Source: an uncultured Ilumatobacter sp.
Lineage (GTDB): Bacteria > Actinomycetota > Acidimicrobiia > Acidimicrobiales > Ilumatobacteraceae
Length of the DNA: 49,214 nucleotides
Assembly: GCA_905480335.1 (NCBI GenBank)
Contig: CAJQPY010000009.1
Span: 1-49,214 of the forward strand
Direction of reading: 5' to 3'
The notes under the pieces: model-generated
What the model was told of the DNA's origin: nothing
The model's input: the letters and a program-made list of their open reading frames with translations, nothing else
The model's database searches: none
Program-made: the position numbers and the translations under genes
In this document: positions 35,914-45,517 of the stretch, one piece after another
How the letters are laid out: each line of letters begins with the position of its first letter
Position numbering within the stretch: position 1 is the stretch's first letter

Positions 35914-38868
35914 GTGCCTGCGAAGAAGATCCGTGTCCACGAGCTCGCCAAGGAGCTCGGGATGACCAACAATGAAGTGCTCGACCTCGCCGGAGCGGCG
36001 GGTGTTGCTGCCAAGGCACCCTCGTCCTCCCTGCAAGAGGCGTATGCGGACATGCTTCGGCGCCGTGCCGAGCGTGAGGGCTTGACTCGCGACGAGCAAC
36101 CCGAAGAGCCAAAGCCGGTCAATAAGGCCGTCAAGAAGAAAGCGCCCGCCAAGAAGAAGACTGCAGCCGCCAAAAAGAAAGCGCCCGCCAAGAAGAAGAC
36201 TGCAGCGAAGAAAGCGAATACCCAGGCGAAGGTGCCCGAGCAGCAGGTTTCTGCACCTGATGCAGCAATAGAGCAGAGCGCCCCGACTCCCACCGAAGCT
36301 GCATCTGTCTCATCGGCAAGTGAGCCCCCCGAGACGACCTCCCCAGCATTGGTCGTCGAACCAGAGTCCGCTGCCGACGCGCCGGCGTCAGACCCTGTTT
36401 CTGCTTCAGACCCTTCCCCGTCAGCGGCCACCGCCGCTCCAGCGCCGGCTGCGCCTGCACCGCCTCCTCCCTCTGGAAAGGCTCCTATCGGAACATCACC
36501 GACGGTTCCAGTCGAACGTCAGCCGACGGCTGCGGATGCCGTCGTCGCAGCAGCTGAGGGTCGGGCAATTCCCAAGGTCGTCGGAGCAGCGAAGGCCGCA
36601 GAGCCCGTGCCTGCGCCGCTCCCGCCGCAGCCCGAGCCGCGTCGGGTTATCTCCAGCGCACGCCCGAGTGCTGACGGAACTCCGCCGCCAGATGCGCATC
36701 CGCCGATTCCGACCGATCCAGCCGCCCCCGCCCCAAATGATCACGGACCGATCAGCCCAAGCGGCAAGGCGGTTCCGCCGCCTCCTGAAGGGGCGCGCCC
36801 CTTGTCTCCTTCCGGCAAGCCGATTCCTCCACCTCCTGGCTCATCACGTCCTGCGCCCGGTGCAAATCAGCGTCCCGATGGTGGGGGCGGATTTCGTCCT
36901 GGCGGCGGCGCACGTCCCGGCGGCGGCCCTGGCGGCGGCCCTGGCGGCGGACCTCGCCCCGGTGGTGCCGGTCGTCCCGGCGGCGGTCGTAGGCCCCCAC
37001 GTCGAACCGGTCGGCGGCGACGTCGGCGCGACCAGGAAGACCTTCAGCCCCAGCTCACGCAGTACACGTCGTCCGACGTTCCCGTTCCTGTCGGCGAGAT
37101 CATCATCGAACGCGGCGTTTCGTCGCAGGAGTTCGGCCCGAAACTGAATCGTACGGCAGCTGATGTCGTCCGATTCCTTCTCACCAACGGCGAGATGGTT
37201 ACGGCCACGATGACGCTGGCAGACGAGCAGATGGAGCTCTTCGCGCTCGAAGTTGGAGCGGAGATCCTCCTCGTCGAGCCGGGTCAGCAGGAGGAGGTCG
37301 AACTGCAGAAGTTGTTCGACGACTCCGACGATGACGAGAACCTACAATCGCGAGCTCCGGTAATCACGGTGATGGGCCATGTCGATCACGGAAAAACAAC
37401 GCTGCTCGACCGCATCCGTGGAGCAAACGTCGTCGATGGCGAAGCGGGCGGGATAACCCAGCACATCGGCGCCTACACCGTTACCAACGACAATGGATCG
37501 GTGACGTTCCTCGATACCCCTGGCCATGCTGCGTTCACGCAGATGCGGGCGCGCGGTGCTGAAGCGACCGACATCGTCGTGTTGATGGTGGCAGCCGATG
37601 ACGGTCTGATGCCCCAGACGATCGAAGCGATCAACCACGCACAGGCGGCAGGGGTGCCGATAGTTGTGGCGGTTAACAAGATTGACAAGGAAAACGCCGA
37701 CCCACAGCGTGTCCTCACGCAGCTTGCCGAGTACGAACTTGTGTCCGAATCGTGGGGTGGCGAAACGATCGTCGTCGAGATGTCAGCGCTTAAGGGTCAG
37801 GGTGTCGATGAAATGATTGAGCAGCTTCAGCTCGTTGCGGAGCTTGAAGAACTCCAAGCGAACCCGGAAGGCCGGGCCAAGGGCATCGTCATCGAAGCGC
37901 AGCTCGATAAGGGCCGAGGCCCCGTGGCTACGGTGCTCGTTGATAAGGGCACCCTCAAGGTCGGGGACCCAATTGTCGCCGGCGGGGTGTGGGGCAAGGT
38001 CCGCGCCATGATCAATGACAAGGGCGATCAGATCAAGGAAGCTGGCCCGTCGACTCCTGTGGTGGTTCTCGGTCTGTCCGGTGTTCCCGAAGCGGGCGAT
38101 GAGTTCAGAGCGGCACCGAACGACAAAGTTGCGAAAACCGTCGGTGAAGCTCGCGGCGAGCGTCTCAAAGCTCGCCATCTCCGGGAGGACAGTCGAGTCA
38201 AGACCGGCACAAAGTTGGAGGACATCTTCGCCCAGATCCAATCCGGTGAGAAGGCCCAGCTGAACCTGCTAATCAAGGCTGACGTACAGGGATCACTCGA
38301 GGCGGTCACCGGCTCTCTGCGCCAGCTCGACCGCGACGAGGTTGAACTCACGTTTGTCCATCGTGCGGTCGGCGGGATCACTGAGAATGACATCACGCTG
38401 GCCGAGGCGACCAATGCCACGATTATCGGGTTCAACGTGCGGCCGGACGGTAAGGCTCGTAAGGCTGCCGATCACGCACAGGTCGAAATCCGCACCTACG
38501 AGATCATCTACAAGTTGCTCGAGGATATCGAACTGTCGATGATCGGCATGCTTGATCCCGAGTACGAGGAGCAGGTCACCGGCGAAGCCGAGGTCCGCGA
38601 GATCTTCAGGGTCCCGAAGCAGGGTGCGATTGCCGGATGCATGGTGACGTCCGGCGTCATCACGCGTGGCTCCAAGGTCCGCTTCCTGCGCGACGGCACG
38701 ATCATCTGGAAGGGCGCGATTGCCTCGCTGCGCCGGTTCAAGGACGACGCCCGAGAGGTCCGTGAGGGCTTCGAATGTGGTGTCGGCCTCGACGATTTCC
38801 AGGACCTCAAGCCGGGCGACATCATCGAAACTTACGAGGACGTCGAAGTCGAGCGCACCAGCCTCTGA
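35914..38868 (+). CDS. infB: Translation initiation factor IF-2
   Basis: A 984-residue IF-2. The IF2_N domain ([20 protein letters not shown]) is followed by a roughly 350-residue disordered region with K/A repeats, SGK-PPPP units and a Gly/Arg-rich stretch. The GTPase starts near residue 485 (G1 [15 protein letters not shown]3 [11 protein letters not shown]4 NKIDKENA). Domains II-IV follow, ending [20 protein letters not shown] 35914 is chosen because AGGGAAAGG lies 12 bases upstream; TTG 35902 is too close to it. In most bacteria rbfA would follow directly; here a transporter operon intervenes. Confidence 0.96.
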   Translation: MPAKKIRVHELAKELGMTNNEVLDLAGAAGVAAKAPSSSLQEAYADMLRRRAEREGLTRDEQPEEPKPVNKAVKKKAPAKKKTAAAKKKAPAKKKTAAKKANTQAKVPEQQVSAPDAAIEQSAPTPTEAASVSSASEPPETTSPALVVEPESAADAPASDPVSASDPSPSAATAAPAPAAPAPPPPSGKAPIGTSPTVPVERQPTAADAVVAAAEGRAIPKVVGAAKAAEPVPAPLPPQPEPRRVISSARPSADGTPPPDAHPPIPTDPAAPAPNDHGPISPSGKAVPPPPEGARPLSPSGKPIPPPPGSSRPAPGANQRPDGGGGFRPGGGARPGGGPGGGPGGGPRPGGAGRPGGGRRPPRRTGRRRRRRDQEDLQPQLTQYTSSDVPVPVGEIIIERGVSSQEFGPKLNRTAADVVRFLLTNGEMVTATMTLADEQMELFALEVGAEILLVEPGQQEEVELQKLFDDSDDDENLQSRAPVITVMGHVDHGKTTLLDRIRGANVVDGEAGGITQHIGAYTVTNDNGSVTFLDTPGHAAFTQMRARGAEATDIVVLMVAADDGLMPQTIEAINHAQAAGVPIVVAVNKIDKENADPQRVLTQLAEYELVSESWGGETIVVEMSALKGQGVDEMIEQLQLVAELEELQANPEGRAKGIVIEAQLDKGRGPVATVLVDKGTLKVGDPIVAGGVWGKVRAMINDKGDQIKEAGPSTPVVVLGLSGVPEAGDEFRAAPNDKVAKTVGEARGERLKARHLREDSRVKTGTKLEDIFAQIQSGEKAQLNLLIKADVQGSLEAVTGSLRQLDRDEVELTFVHRAVGGITENDITLAEATNATIIGFNVRPDGKARKAADHAQVEIRTYEIIYKLLEDIELSMIGMLDPEYEEQVTGEAEVREIFRVPKQGAIAGCMVTSGVITRGSKVRFLRDGTIIWKGAIASLRRFKDDAREVREGFECGVGLDDFQDLKPGDIIETYEDVEVERTSL
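36136..36206 (+). repeat. Tandem 39-base repeat inside infB
   Basis: Two 32-base identical blocks (36136-36167 and 36175-36206) lie 39 bases apart in frame. They encode a [12 protein letters not shown] unit twice in the disordered N-terminal region. The repeat is a protein feature, recalling histone H1-like lysine repeats of actinobacterial IF-2 and nucleoid proteins. It can vary in copy number by slippage. Confidence 0.8.
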
Positions 38869-38879
38869 CGAGGCGCCTA

Positions 38880-38905
38880 AAACCCTGCATTGCCCATGTG
38901 GGTTT
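38880..38905 (+). terminator. Possible weak terminator after infB
   Basis: AAACCC (38880-38885) pairs with GGGTTT (38900-38905). Inside, GCAT can pair with ATGT around a one-base bulge, leaving a five-base loop. There is no T-run after it. If active, it would separate infB from the transporter operon. Confidence 0.35.
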
Positions 38906-38955
38906 GCTCCCTCGAATATGACGATGGAGCCAGTCAAGACTATGGTTCAATGACA

Positions 38956-38969
38956 GTGACGTCAGTCAC
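38956..38969 (+). promoter_or_regulatory. Dyad upstream of the peptide-transporter operon
   Basis: GTGACGTCAGTCAC is a symmetrical site with 5-base arms around GTCA, and contains the palindrome TGACGTCA. It lies 33 bases before the substrate-binding protein start, in the place of an operator. No known regulator can be named. Confidence 0.35.
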
Positions 38970-39002
38970 GATAATCAGACAACATTTCGAGGGGGAATGC
39001 AG

Positions 39003-40832
39003 ATGCGAACTTCGCGACGAGGTACCAAGGCAGGCATCGCCGCACTGATGAGTTTCACACTCATCGCGGCGGCCTGTGGGGGCAACGACGATGGCGAAGC
39101 CGATGACGACGCCAGCGCCACTACCGAGGCCGATGCGCCCGAGGAAAGCGATGACGCCGGCGACGACGCCACTGCCACCACTGATGCGCCCGATGAAAGC
39201 GACGACGCTGGCGACGGCGACGCTGCGGACACCGATGATGAAGACGGCGAAGGGCCAGAAATCGACGGTGACATTCCTGGCGGAGACCCCGTTGCGGGCG
39301 GCACGCTGCGGTACGCGCTTGAGGCCGACGTTGACGGCATCAACCCGACGTCGTCAGCTCTTTCGTCGCCTGGTCTGATGATGGGTAACGCAGTTTTCGA
39401 TACCCTGACTGCAGCCACAGCCGATGGCGACTTCGTGCCCTATCTCGCTGAGTCGGTGGAGCCCAATGAGGACTTCACGGTTTGGACCGTGACTCTCCGC
39501 GAGGGGATCACCTTCCATGATGGAACGCCACTCAATGCTGAAGCCGTCGTCAAAAATTTTGAGACTCAGCGCGCGGATCCGCTCGTCGGGCTGGCAGTCA
39601 AACCCTTCTATCCCGAAGAAGGAGCGACGACGATCGTCGACGACCTGACTGTCCAATTCAACTTGCTCGAATCGAACCGGTATGCGCCTGGCGCTCTGGC
39701 GAGTCAGTTGGGCATGATGGCCTCCCCGGCATGGATTGATGCTGCGGTGGCCGATCCCACACTGAACCAGCAGCCGGTCGGCACAGGACCGTTCAAGTTC
39801 GACAGCCGCTCTGAAGACTCGATCACCACGTTCGTGCGCAACGACGACTGGTGGAACGGCGAGGTCTACCTCGACAAGATTGAGTTCTTGCCGGTGACCG
39901 ACACGGCGAGCCGCGTTGATCTGCTGTTCGAACGTGACGTCCAGGGTGGTCAGTACTCAGACCCAGCTTCAGTTGGCGATCTTCGTGACGACGACTCGAT
40001 CCAGAGCATCCTTGACCTGTCCGGCGAAGAGACGTTCGCGATGATTAATACGGCCGTACCGCCGTTCGACGACATTCGAGCTCGTGAAGCGCTAGCTCTT
40101 GCGACGCCGCTTGACAACTACCGGAACTTGATCGGCCTCGGCGTTGCTCCACCCGCTGATCAGGCGTACACGCCTGATCAGCAGTACTACAACCCTGACG
40201 TGGTCCAAGTCGGTGACGACCCAGATGCTGCGCTCGCCCTCGTTGCCGAGTACTGCGCCGAAAGAGGCACAGAGGAAAATGCAACGCTGGGTGGCCCAAC
40301 GTGTACTGACGGCAAAATCAACATGGAACTCCAGTGGTCTGGGCCATCAGTGGTTCAGACACGCACGGCGGAAATCCTTGATGAGGGCTGGAAGGCGGGT
40401 GGCTTCAATGTCAGCTTTGACGAGCTGCCCCAGGATGCACACATCCAGCAAGCTGCCCTTGGTCAGTACAACGTCGTCACTTGGCGTCAGTTTGGCGCAT
40501 CCGACCCGTCGACCGACAACGTCTGGGTGCTGTGCCGATCCATCGGCGGCATCTCGCTGAACTGGCCGAAGCTCTGTGATGAAGAGCGTGATGCCCTGCT
40601 CATTGAGGCACAGGCCATAGAGAACGGACCCGAACGCGTAGAGAAGTACCAGGAAGTCGTCCAGAAGATCAACGACGACTACATCTACATTTTCTTCGTG
40701 CATACACCCTGGGATAACGCATTTGCGGAAAACGTCCGCGGCGTGTGCGACCGAACCGCTCCGAGCGGCGAAAAGTTGCTCTGTGTGACCAACGGCCGCA
40801 ACTGGTTCGACTCAATCTACTTCGAGCAGTGA
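39003..40832 (+). CDS. Peptide/nickel-type ABC transporter substrate-binding lipoprotein
   Basis: A 609-residue family-5 extracellular solute-binding protein. The signal peptide ends in a lipobox (LIAAACG). A 60-residue Asp/Glu/Ala/Thr-rich linker with internal repetition follows, then the binding domain (GGTLRYALEADVDGINP, VWTVTLREGITFHDGTPLN, QPVGTGPFKF). GAGGGGG at 38989-38995 favours ATG 39003 (seven-base spacing) over ATG 38997. It captures oligopeptides or similar solutes for the permeases encoded next. Confidence 0.92.
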   Translation: MRTSRRGTKAGIAALMSFTLIAAACGGNDDGEADDDASATTEADAPEESDDAGDDATATTDAPDESDDAGDGDAADTDDEDGEGPEIDGDIPGGDPVAGGTLRYALEADVDGINPTSSALSSPGLMMGNAVFDTLTAATADGDFVPYLAESVEPNEDFTVWTVTLREGITFHDGTPLNAEAVVKNFETQRADPLVGLAVKPFYPEEGATTIVDDLTVQFNLLESNRYAPGALASQLGMMASPAWIDAAVADPTLNQQPVGTGPFKFDSRSEDSITTFVRNDDWWNGEVYLDKIEFLPVTDTASRVDLLFERDVQGGQYSDPASVGDLRDDDSIQSILDLSGEETFAMINTAVPPFDDIRAREALALATPLDNYRNLIGLGVAPPADQAYTPDQQYYNPDVVQVGDDPDAALALVAEYCAERGTEENATLGGPTCTDGKINMELQWSGPSVVQTRTAEILDEGWKAGGFNVSFDELPQDAHIQQAALGQYNVVTWRQFGASDPSTDNVWVLCRSIGGISLNWPKLCDEERDALLIEAQAIENGPERVEKYQEVVQKINDDYIYIFFVHTPWDNAFAENVRGVCDRTAPSGEKLLCVTNGRNWFDSIYFEQ

Positions 40833-40868
40833 ACTGACGCTCACAGCCTCGTCTGAGACTACAACGCC

Positions 40869-41828
40869 ATGAAATTCTGGGTCTCACGTCTAGTGGGTGC
40901 TTTCGCGCTCATCTTGACGGTCAGTGCGATCACGTTTGGCGCAATGAACATCCTCGGGGACCCGTTGTTCAACATCCTCGGCCCCACGGCCGGGGATGTG
41001 AGCAACCCCGAGAGTGTCGCCAAAATCGAAGCTGCCGAAGCGCAGTTCAACCTCGATAAGCCCCTTCCTGTGCGATGGGCTCTTTGGTTAGGGGACTTCG
41101 TCACCGGTGACTTTGGCGTGCAGTTCTCTGCGACCGGGCAGCCGCCCGTGTCGGACCTGATAGCAGAAAGGCTGCCCCGTAGCCTGATGCTCCTGGTGAT
41201 GGCTCAGACGATGGCCGTGATCATCTCCGTTCCATGGGCGATCTGGTCGGCGGCGAAGGCAAACTCCGCCGTCGACCGGACGTCCACCGTGATGACTTTC
41301 CTCTTGATCGGCATGCCGACCTTTGCGCTCGGCATCATCCTCAAGTACGGGCTGTCCATAAGATTCGACTGGTTCCCGGCGACCTTCGTAGCCAACGACC
41401 CGTTCTGGACCAGAGCCTGGCAAATGTTTCTCCCAGCCCTGACGCTGGCGCTCCCTTCCGCAGCCGTCTACCAACGATTGCTGCGAACCGACCTGATCAC
41501 CACTCTGCAGGAAGACTTCATCCTCACTGCCCGCTCCAAAGGTGTGTCGAAGCGAAACGTGTTGTTCAAACACGCACTGCGCCCCTCACTGTTCTCGTTC
41601 ATCACGATCGCCGGTGTCACCACCGGGACACTGATCGGCGGCGCGCTCGTTGTCGAGCAGATCTTCCGAATCCCCGGACTCGGCTCGGCCATCGTCGAAG
41701 CCATCCTGCGTGAGGACTTCCCAGTCGTGTTGGCCATCGTGATGATCGTCACGATCACGTTCGTGGTGCTCAACGTGCTAATCGACATTCTCTACTCCAT
41801 CATCGATCCGCGTGTACGCGCATCATGA
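40869..41828 (+). CDS. Peptide ABC transporter permease (DppB/OppB-like)
   Basis: A 319-residue inner-membrane permease with about six helices. The N-terminal helix with VSRLVGAFALILTVSAITF and the cytoplasmic EAA loop ARSKGVSKRNVLFKHALRPS are typical of DppB/OppB. It pairs with the next permease to form the channel. The gene overlaps the next by four bases (ATGA, 41825-41828), consistent with one operon. Confidence 0.94.
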   Translation: MKFWVSRLVGAFALILTVSAITFGAMNILGDPLFNILGPTAGDVSNPESVAKIEAAEAQFNLDKPLPVRWALWLGDFVTGDFGVQFSATGQPPVSDLIAERLPRSLMLLVMAQTMAVIISVPWAIWSAAKANSAVDRTSTVMTFLLIGMPTFALGIILKYGLSIRFDWFPATFVANDPFWTRAWQMFLPALTLALPSAAVYQRLLRTDLITTLQEDFILTARSKGVSKRNVLFKHALRPSLFSFITIAGVTTGTLIGGALVVEQIFRIPGLGSAIVEAILREDFPVVLAIVMIVTITFVVLNVLIDILYSIIDPRVRAS

Positions 41829-42757
41829 GTGATTTAGGAATGACCGAGGCCGACGCAGTCGGCCACGAAGATCCGTACCCTGAGCGGTTTCTGCCACACG
41901 AGGGAGACCAAGACGACAAGGCTGAGAAACGCAAATTGGGCTTTGCCTTCTGGCTCTGCACGGCTTGGTTAGTCGCTGTCATCGGCTTAGCAATTTTTGC
42001 GCCATACCTGGCGATCAAGTCGCCCAATGTTAACTTCGTTCAACCTGGCGAACGGCCCCCGTACTCGCCGTCGGGTGAGCATTGGTTCGGTACAGATCAG
42101 GATGCTCGCGACATGTTCAGCCGCACCATCTACGGGGCCCGGACGTCACTGACGGTCGGATTTTCCGCGATCGCCTTTGGTCTCCTCGTCGGCGGCACGC
42201 TCGGACTGCTCGCCGGGTATTTCCGCGGCAAAATCGACCAGATCATTTCCTTCGGTTTTCTCTCGTTGCTTTCCTTTCCAGCACTGATCCTGGCAATTCT
42301 GATCACGTCGCTGCTTGAGCGAAGCCTGCTCACGATCGCGATAACAATCGGCATCCTGTCGGTGGCGCCGGTCGGCCGAGTATCGCGGGCAACCACGATC
42401 TCATTTGCGGATCGTGAGTTCGTGCTAGCCGCCCGATCGCTTGGTGCAAGGCACCCGCGTATCATCGTGCGCGAACTGCTTCCCAATGTGCTGATTCCCA
42501 TGGGAGCGTTCTCGCTGCTCGGTGTTGCCATCGCCATCGTCGCAGAAGGCAGCCTCGCCTTTCTGGGGTTGTCGGTCGAGAAGGGACCCACCTGGGGCAA
42601 GATCATCTTGACGGCGTCGCAGAGCAGTCGCGACCTCGAAAACGCCCCGTACATGGCATTTTTTCCGATCGGCGTGCTTTTCTTGACCGTACTAGCGCTC
42701 AATTTCGCCGGCGACCGCCTGCGCAGTTTCTTCGACGTTCGGGAGCTCTCCCTGTGA
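41825..42757 (+). CDS. Peptide ABC transporter permease (DppC/OppC-like)
   Basis: A 310-residue permease. A charged cytoplasmic N-terminus of about 40 residues precedes the first helix (FAFWLCTAWLVAVIGLAIF). HWFGTDQDARDMFSRTIYGAR is the OppC N-terminal signature, and the EAA loop is ARSLGARHPRIIVRELLPN. Start ATG 41825 overlaps the upstream stop and its own stop overlaps the GTG of the next gene (GTGA). Confidence 0.94.
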   Translation: MSDLGMTEADAVGHEDPYPERFLPHEGDQDDKAEKRKLGFAFWLCTAWLVAVIGLAIFAPYLAIKSPNVNFVQPGERPPYSPSGEHWFGTDQDARDMFSRTIYGARTSLTVGFSAIAFGLLVGGTLGLLAGYFRGKIDQIISFGFLSLLSFPALILAILITSLLERSLLTIAITIGILSVAPVGRVSRATTISFADREFVLAARSLGARHPRIIVRELLPNVLIPMGAFSLLGVAIAIVAEGSLAFLGLSVEKGPTWGKIILTASQSSRDLENAPYMAFFPIGVLFLTVLALNFAGDRLRSFFDVRELSL

Positions 42758-43848
42758 ACGAACACGAGTCGTTTCATCATCCCGGCCCGAGTCGTACCGA
42801 GACCGATAGCCCGCTCCTCGCCCTCGACAACCTCAAGACGCACTTTCGCACCGAGCGCGGCTTGGTCCGCGCTGTCGACGGCGTGACGCTTACGCTGAAC
42901 CGAGGCGAAGCATTGGGCGTGGTCGGCGAATCCGGCTCAGGAAAGACCGTGCTCAGCCGGTCGCTCATGGGTTTGTTACCGGGTTCGGCCGTCACCTCCG
43001 GTTCGGTGAAGTTCGCCGGTCAAGAAATCCTCGATCTGCCAATGAAGCAACGTCGACACCTGTGGGGTGCCGAGATGTCGATGGTGTTTCAGAATCCGCT
43101 GAACTCGCTTAACCCACTGATGAAGATCGGCAAACAGATCGCGGAACCACTCCGGCTCCACCTGTCCATGGATAAGGCCAACGCCCGCGAAACGGCGGTG
43201 GCGCTGCTTAAGAGTGTTCGGATCCCCGAACCCGAACGTCGCCTCAACCAGTATCCCCACGAACTGTCGGGCGGTATGCGTCAACGGGTGATGATCGCAA
43301 TGGCATTGGCCTGCGGACCGACGGTACTTTTCGCTGACGAACCGACCACTGCGCTCGATGTGACCGTTCAAGCACAGATCCTTGAAGTCATCGGTGAGCA
43401 ACGCCGTGACCGAAACATGTCTGTGGTGCTCGTGACGCACGATCTAGGTGTTGTTGCCGGGCACACCGATCAAATTGCGGTGATGTACAGCGGGAAGCTC
43501 GTCGAGCGCGCGCCGACCAAGACGCTGTTCGCTGAGATGAGGATGCCGTACACTAAATCCTTACTCAAGAGCATTCCGAAGCTTGCGGACCCAAGCCATA
43601 CTCGATTGGCAACGATCACCGGTCGACCGCCGGACCTCGTAAACCCGCCCAAGGGCTGCAACTTCGCCCAGCGATGCCCGTATGCCCGGCCTAAGTGCCA
43701 TGTCGAGGAGCCGGCTTTGGAGCCCACTGCGGACCCGAATCACGTCTTCGCCTGTTGGTACCCGGTCGGAAGCCCGGAGTTCACCGAACGCGAGGCCGAA
43801 CTCGAAGCCGCCGGTTACGTTCCTGCAACCGTGGCAGGAGTGTCGTAA
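42754..43848 (+). CDS. Peptide ABC transporter ATP-binding protein (DppD-like)
   Basis: A 364-residue ABC ATPase. Walker A is VVGESGSGKTVLSRSL, the signature is HELSGGMRQRVMIA and Walker B is VLFADEPTTALDVTVQ. The C-terminal oligopeptide-transporter region has GCNFAQRCPYARPKC, a cysteine-rich motif that binds an iron-sulfur cluster in some DppD proteins. GTG 42754 overlaps the permease stop. It is coupled to the next ATPase by TAATG. Confidence 0.94.
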   Translation: MNEHESFHHPGPSRTETDSPLLALDNLKTHFRTERGLVRAVDGVTLTLNRGEALGVVGESGSGKTVLSRSLMGLLPGSAVTSGSVKFAGQEILDLPMKQRRHLWGAEMSMVFQNPLNSLNPLMKIGKQIAEPLRLHLSMDKANARETAVALLKSVRIPEPERRLNQYPHELSGGMRQRVMIAMALACGPTVLFADEPTTALDVTVQAQILEVIGEQRRDRNMSVVLVTHDLGVVAGHTDQIAVMYSGKLVERAPTKTLFAEMRMPYTKSLLKSIPKLADPSHTRLATITGRPPDLVNPPKGCNFAQRCPYARPKCHVEEPALEPTADPNHVFACWYPVGSPEFTEREAELEAAGYVPATVAGVS

Positions 43849-44840
43849 TGGCCGGATCCGGTAACGCCCATCTGCGCAAGGGCGACAACGTGCTGCAGAT
43901 TCAGGATCTCGTCGTCGAGTTCAAGGTTTCGGGTGGAACGGTCAAGGCGGTGTCCGGAATCAGCCTAGATGTACAGCGTGGTGAGACACTCGGCATCGTC
44001 GGGGAGTCCGGTTGCGGTAAGAGCACAACGGGGCGAGCGATCATGCAGTTGCCGTCGCCAACGAGCGGCTCGATTGTTTTCGAGGGCGACGAACTGACCT
44101 CGATGAAAAACGCCGACGTACGTGCTGCACGTACCAAGGTACAGATGATCTTCCAGGATCCGGTGTCGTCACTGAATCCCCGCCGAACCGTTCGCGACAG
44201 CGTTCTGGAACCACTCGAGATCTGGAAGCGGGGAACGAAGGAAGAGCGCGAGAAGCTCATCGACGACACCCTTGAGTCCGTCGGTATAGATCCGGCACGT
44301 GCCGCAGAGAGCCGTCCACACGAGTTCTCCGGTGGGCAATGTCAGCGCATCTCGGTTGCAAGGGCGCTCGTCCTCGACCCCACGCTGATCATCTGTGACG
44401 AGCCGGTCTCGGCACTCGACGTTTCGGTGCAGGCCCAGGTGCTCAATCTGCTCGAGGATCTGAAGGAGAAGTACGGATTGACGTTGGTCTTCATCGCACA
44501 CGACCTCGCTGTGGTGAAGAACATCAGTGACCGGGTTGCCGTGATGTATCTCGGCAAATTGTGTGAGGTCGCTTCGAGTGACGCTCTGTATGCGCATCCG
44601 GCGCACCCGTACACAAACTTGTTAATCGATTCGATACCAGAGCCTAATCCTGACGCCGATCACACCCTCGGAGAGGTCATCGGGGAGCCACCGTCACCGG
44701 TAAACCCACCCGCAGGATGTCGGTTCCACCCTCGCTGCCCCTACGCCACCGCTGAGTGCTCAGTTGACGAACCGCGGTTACGCGAGATCGGTGCGGGCCA
44801 CTTTGTGGCGTGCCACAACCCGGTCACCGTTACTCACTGA
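43848..44840 (+). CDS. Peptide ABC transporter ATP-binding protein (DppF-like)
   Basis: A 330-residue ABC ATPase. Walker A is IVGESGCGKSTTGRAI, the Q-loop is MIFQDPVSSLNPRRTV, the signature is HEFSGGQCQRISVAR and Walker B is LIICDEPVSALDVSVQ. The C-terminal GCRFHPRCPYATAEC repeats the cysteine motif of its partner. ATG 43848 overlaps the upstream TAA by one base; the longer frame upstream is a shadow. The candidate selenoprotein gene begins 20 bases after its stop, so it is probably on the same transcript. Confidence 0.94.
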   Translation: MAGSGNAHLRKGDNVLQIQDLVVEFKVSGGTVKAVSGISLDVQRGETLGIVGESGCGKSTTGRAIMQLPSPTSGSIVFEGDELTSMKNADVRAARTKVQMIFQDPVSSLNPRRTVRDSVLEPLEIWKRGTKEEREKLIDDTLESVGIDPARAAESRPHEFSGGQCQRISVARALVLDPTLIICDEPVSALDVSVQAQVLNLLEDLKEKYGLTLVFIAHDLAVVKNISDRVAVMYLGKLCEVASSDALYAHPAHPYTNLLIDSIPEPNPDADHTLGEVIGEPPSPVNPPAGCRFHPRCPYATAECSVDEPRLREIGAGHFVACHNPVTVTH

Positions 44841-44860
44841 GCCGCCGGTAACTTCAGTTC

Positions 44861-45517
44861 ATGGCCGATGACGCGATGCTCCCGGATCTCGACTTTTTCT
44901 GGGACCCCGTTTGACCATGGGCCTGGATTACCTCCCGTTGGGTGGTGGATGTGCAGCAGCAACGCTCGTACTCGGTGGCCTGGCGCTTCATCTCGCTGTG
45001 GATCCTCAACGAAGATAACAATCAGAAGTGGTACACGCCTGAGTATCGGGCGGGGCATTATCTCGGTCACCGGGCGCTGCGGATCGCTGATCAGATCCGT
45101 ACCACCGAGCCCGACCCGGATGCTGTTGGCCGCTGGTACGCCGCACTCGGTGAGGCGCTCCACGTTGCTCATCGCCGCGACGAGGCACGGGCCGACAACA
45201 CGGCGTTCCTACGCGAGGTGCTGACCACTGCTGGCTTCAATGCCGAACTCGTTATCCACGCCGACGACGCCGCCCACGATAGGTGGATCCGCGCTGACAC
45301 CGAGCTCGCCCTGGGTCGCACCGGTCACGATGTCGGTACACCAATTCTCACGTTCCGGCCGGGCACAGACTGCGAAGGTAGCTTCTTCGGTCCGGTGATC
45401 TCTAAGGCGCCGAAGGGCGTTGAGGCAGTCGAACTCTGGGACGCCGTCGAGAAGCTCGCGACGAGCGGCGTTGCAGAACTCAAGCGCTCACTTCGCGAAC
45501 CACCCGACTACGGGTGA
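44861..45517 (+). CDS. Candidate selenocysteine-containing DsbA-fold oxidoreductase (Rv2466c-like; UGA decoded as Sec at 44912-44914)
   Basis: Reading through one in-frame TGA gives a 218-residue protein that aligns end to end with the mycothiol-dependent nitroreductase Rv2466c of M. tuberculosis (about 207 residues, known from memory). The N-terminal block reads FFWDP-V-TGA-PWAWITSRW against FWFDP-L-C-PWCWITSRW. The matching C-terminal block is DVGTPILTF, GSFFGPVISKAPKG and LKRSLREPPDYG. The TGA (codon 18) falls exactly on the nucleophilic cysteine; the resolving cysteine is Ala. All other codons are open. A SECIS-like hairpin follows at 44930. A pseudogene is the alternative. Probable cofactor: mycothiol (inference). 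Confidence 0.72.
44930..44946 (+). promoter_or_regulatory. Candidate bacterial SECIS hairpin
   Basis: ACCTCCC-GTT-GGGTGGT folds into two three-pair stem segments around a single T-T mismatch, with a three-base apical loop starting with G. The loop lies 22 bases after the TGA at 44912-44914. Published rules for bacterial SECIS elements (a G in the first two loop positions, loop about 16-37 nt from the UGA) are satisfied. It lies within the coding sequence, as bacterial SECIS elements do. Confidence 0.5.
45501..45516 (+). terminator. Hairpin at the end of the transporter/selenoprotein unit
   Basis: CACCCG-ACTA-CGGGTG spans the stop codon of the Rv2466c-like gene and is followed by ATTCATTC. 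A compact six-pair stem at a gene end suggests a terminator. A second inverted pair, CAGGCAC (45530-45536) and GTGCCTG (45556-45562), follows before rbfA. Confidence 0.45.

Noticed and set aside
36880..37030. GGCGGC-type repeats as a mobile or regulatory repeat
   Set aside because: They are in frame and encode the Gly/Arg/Pro-rich disordered segment usual in actinobacterial IF-2.
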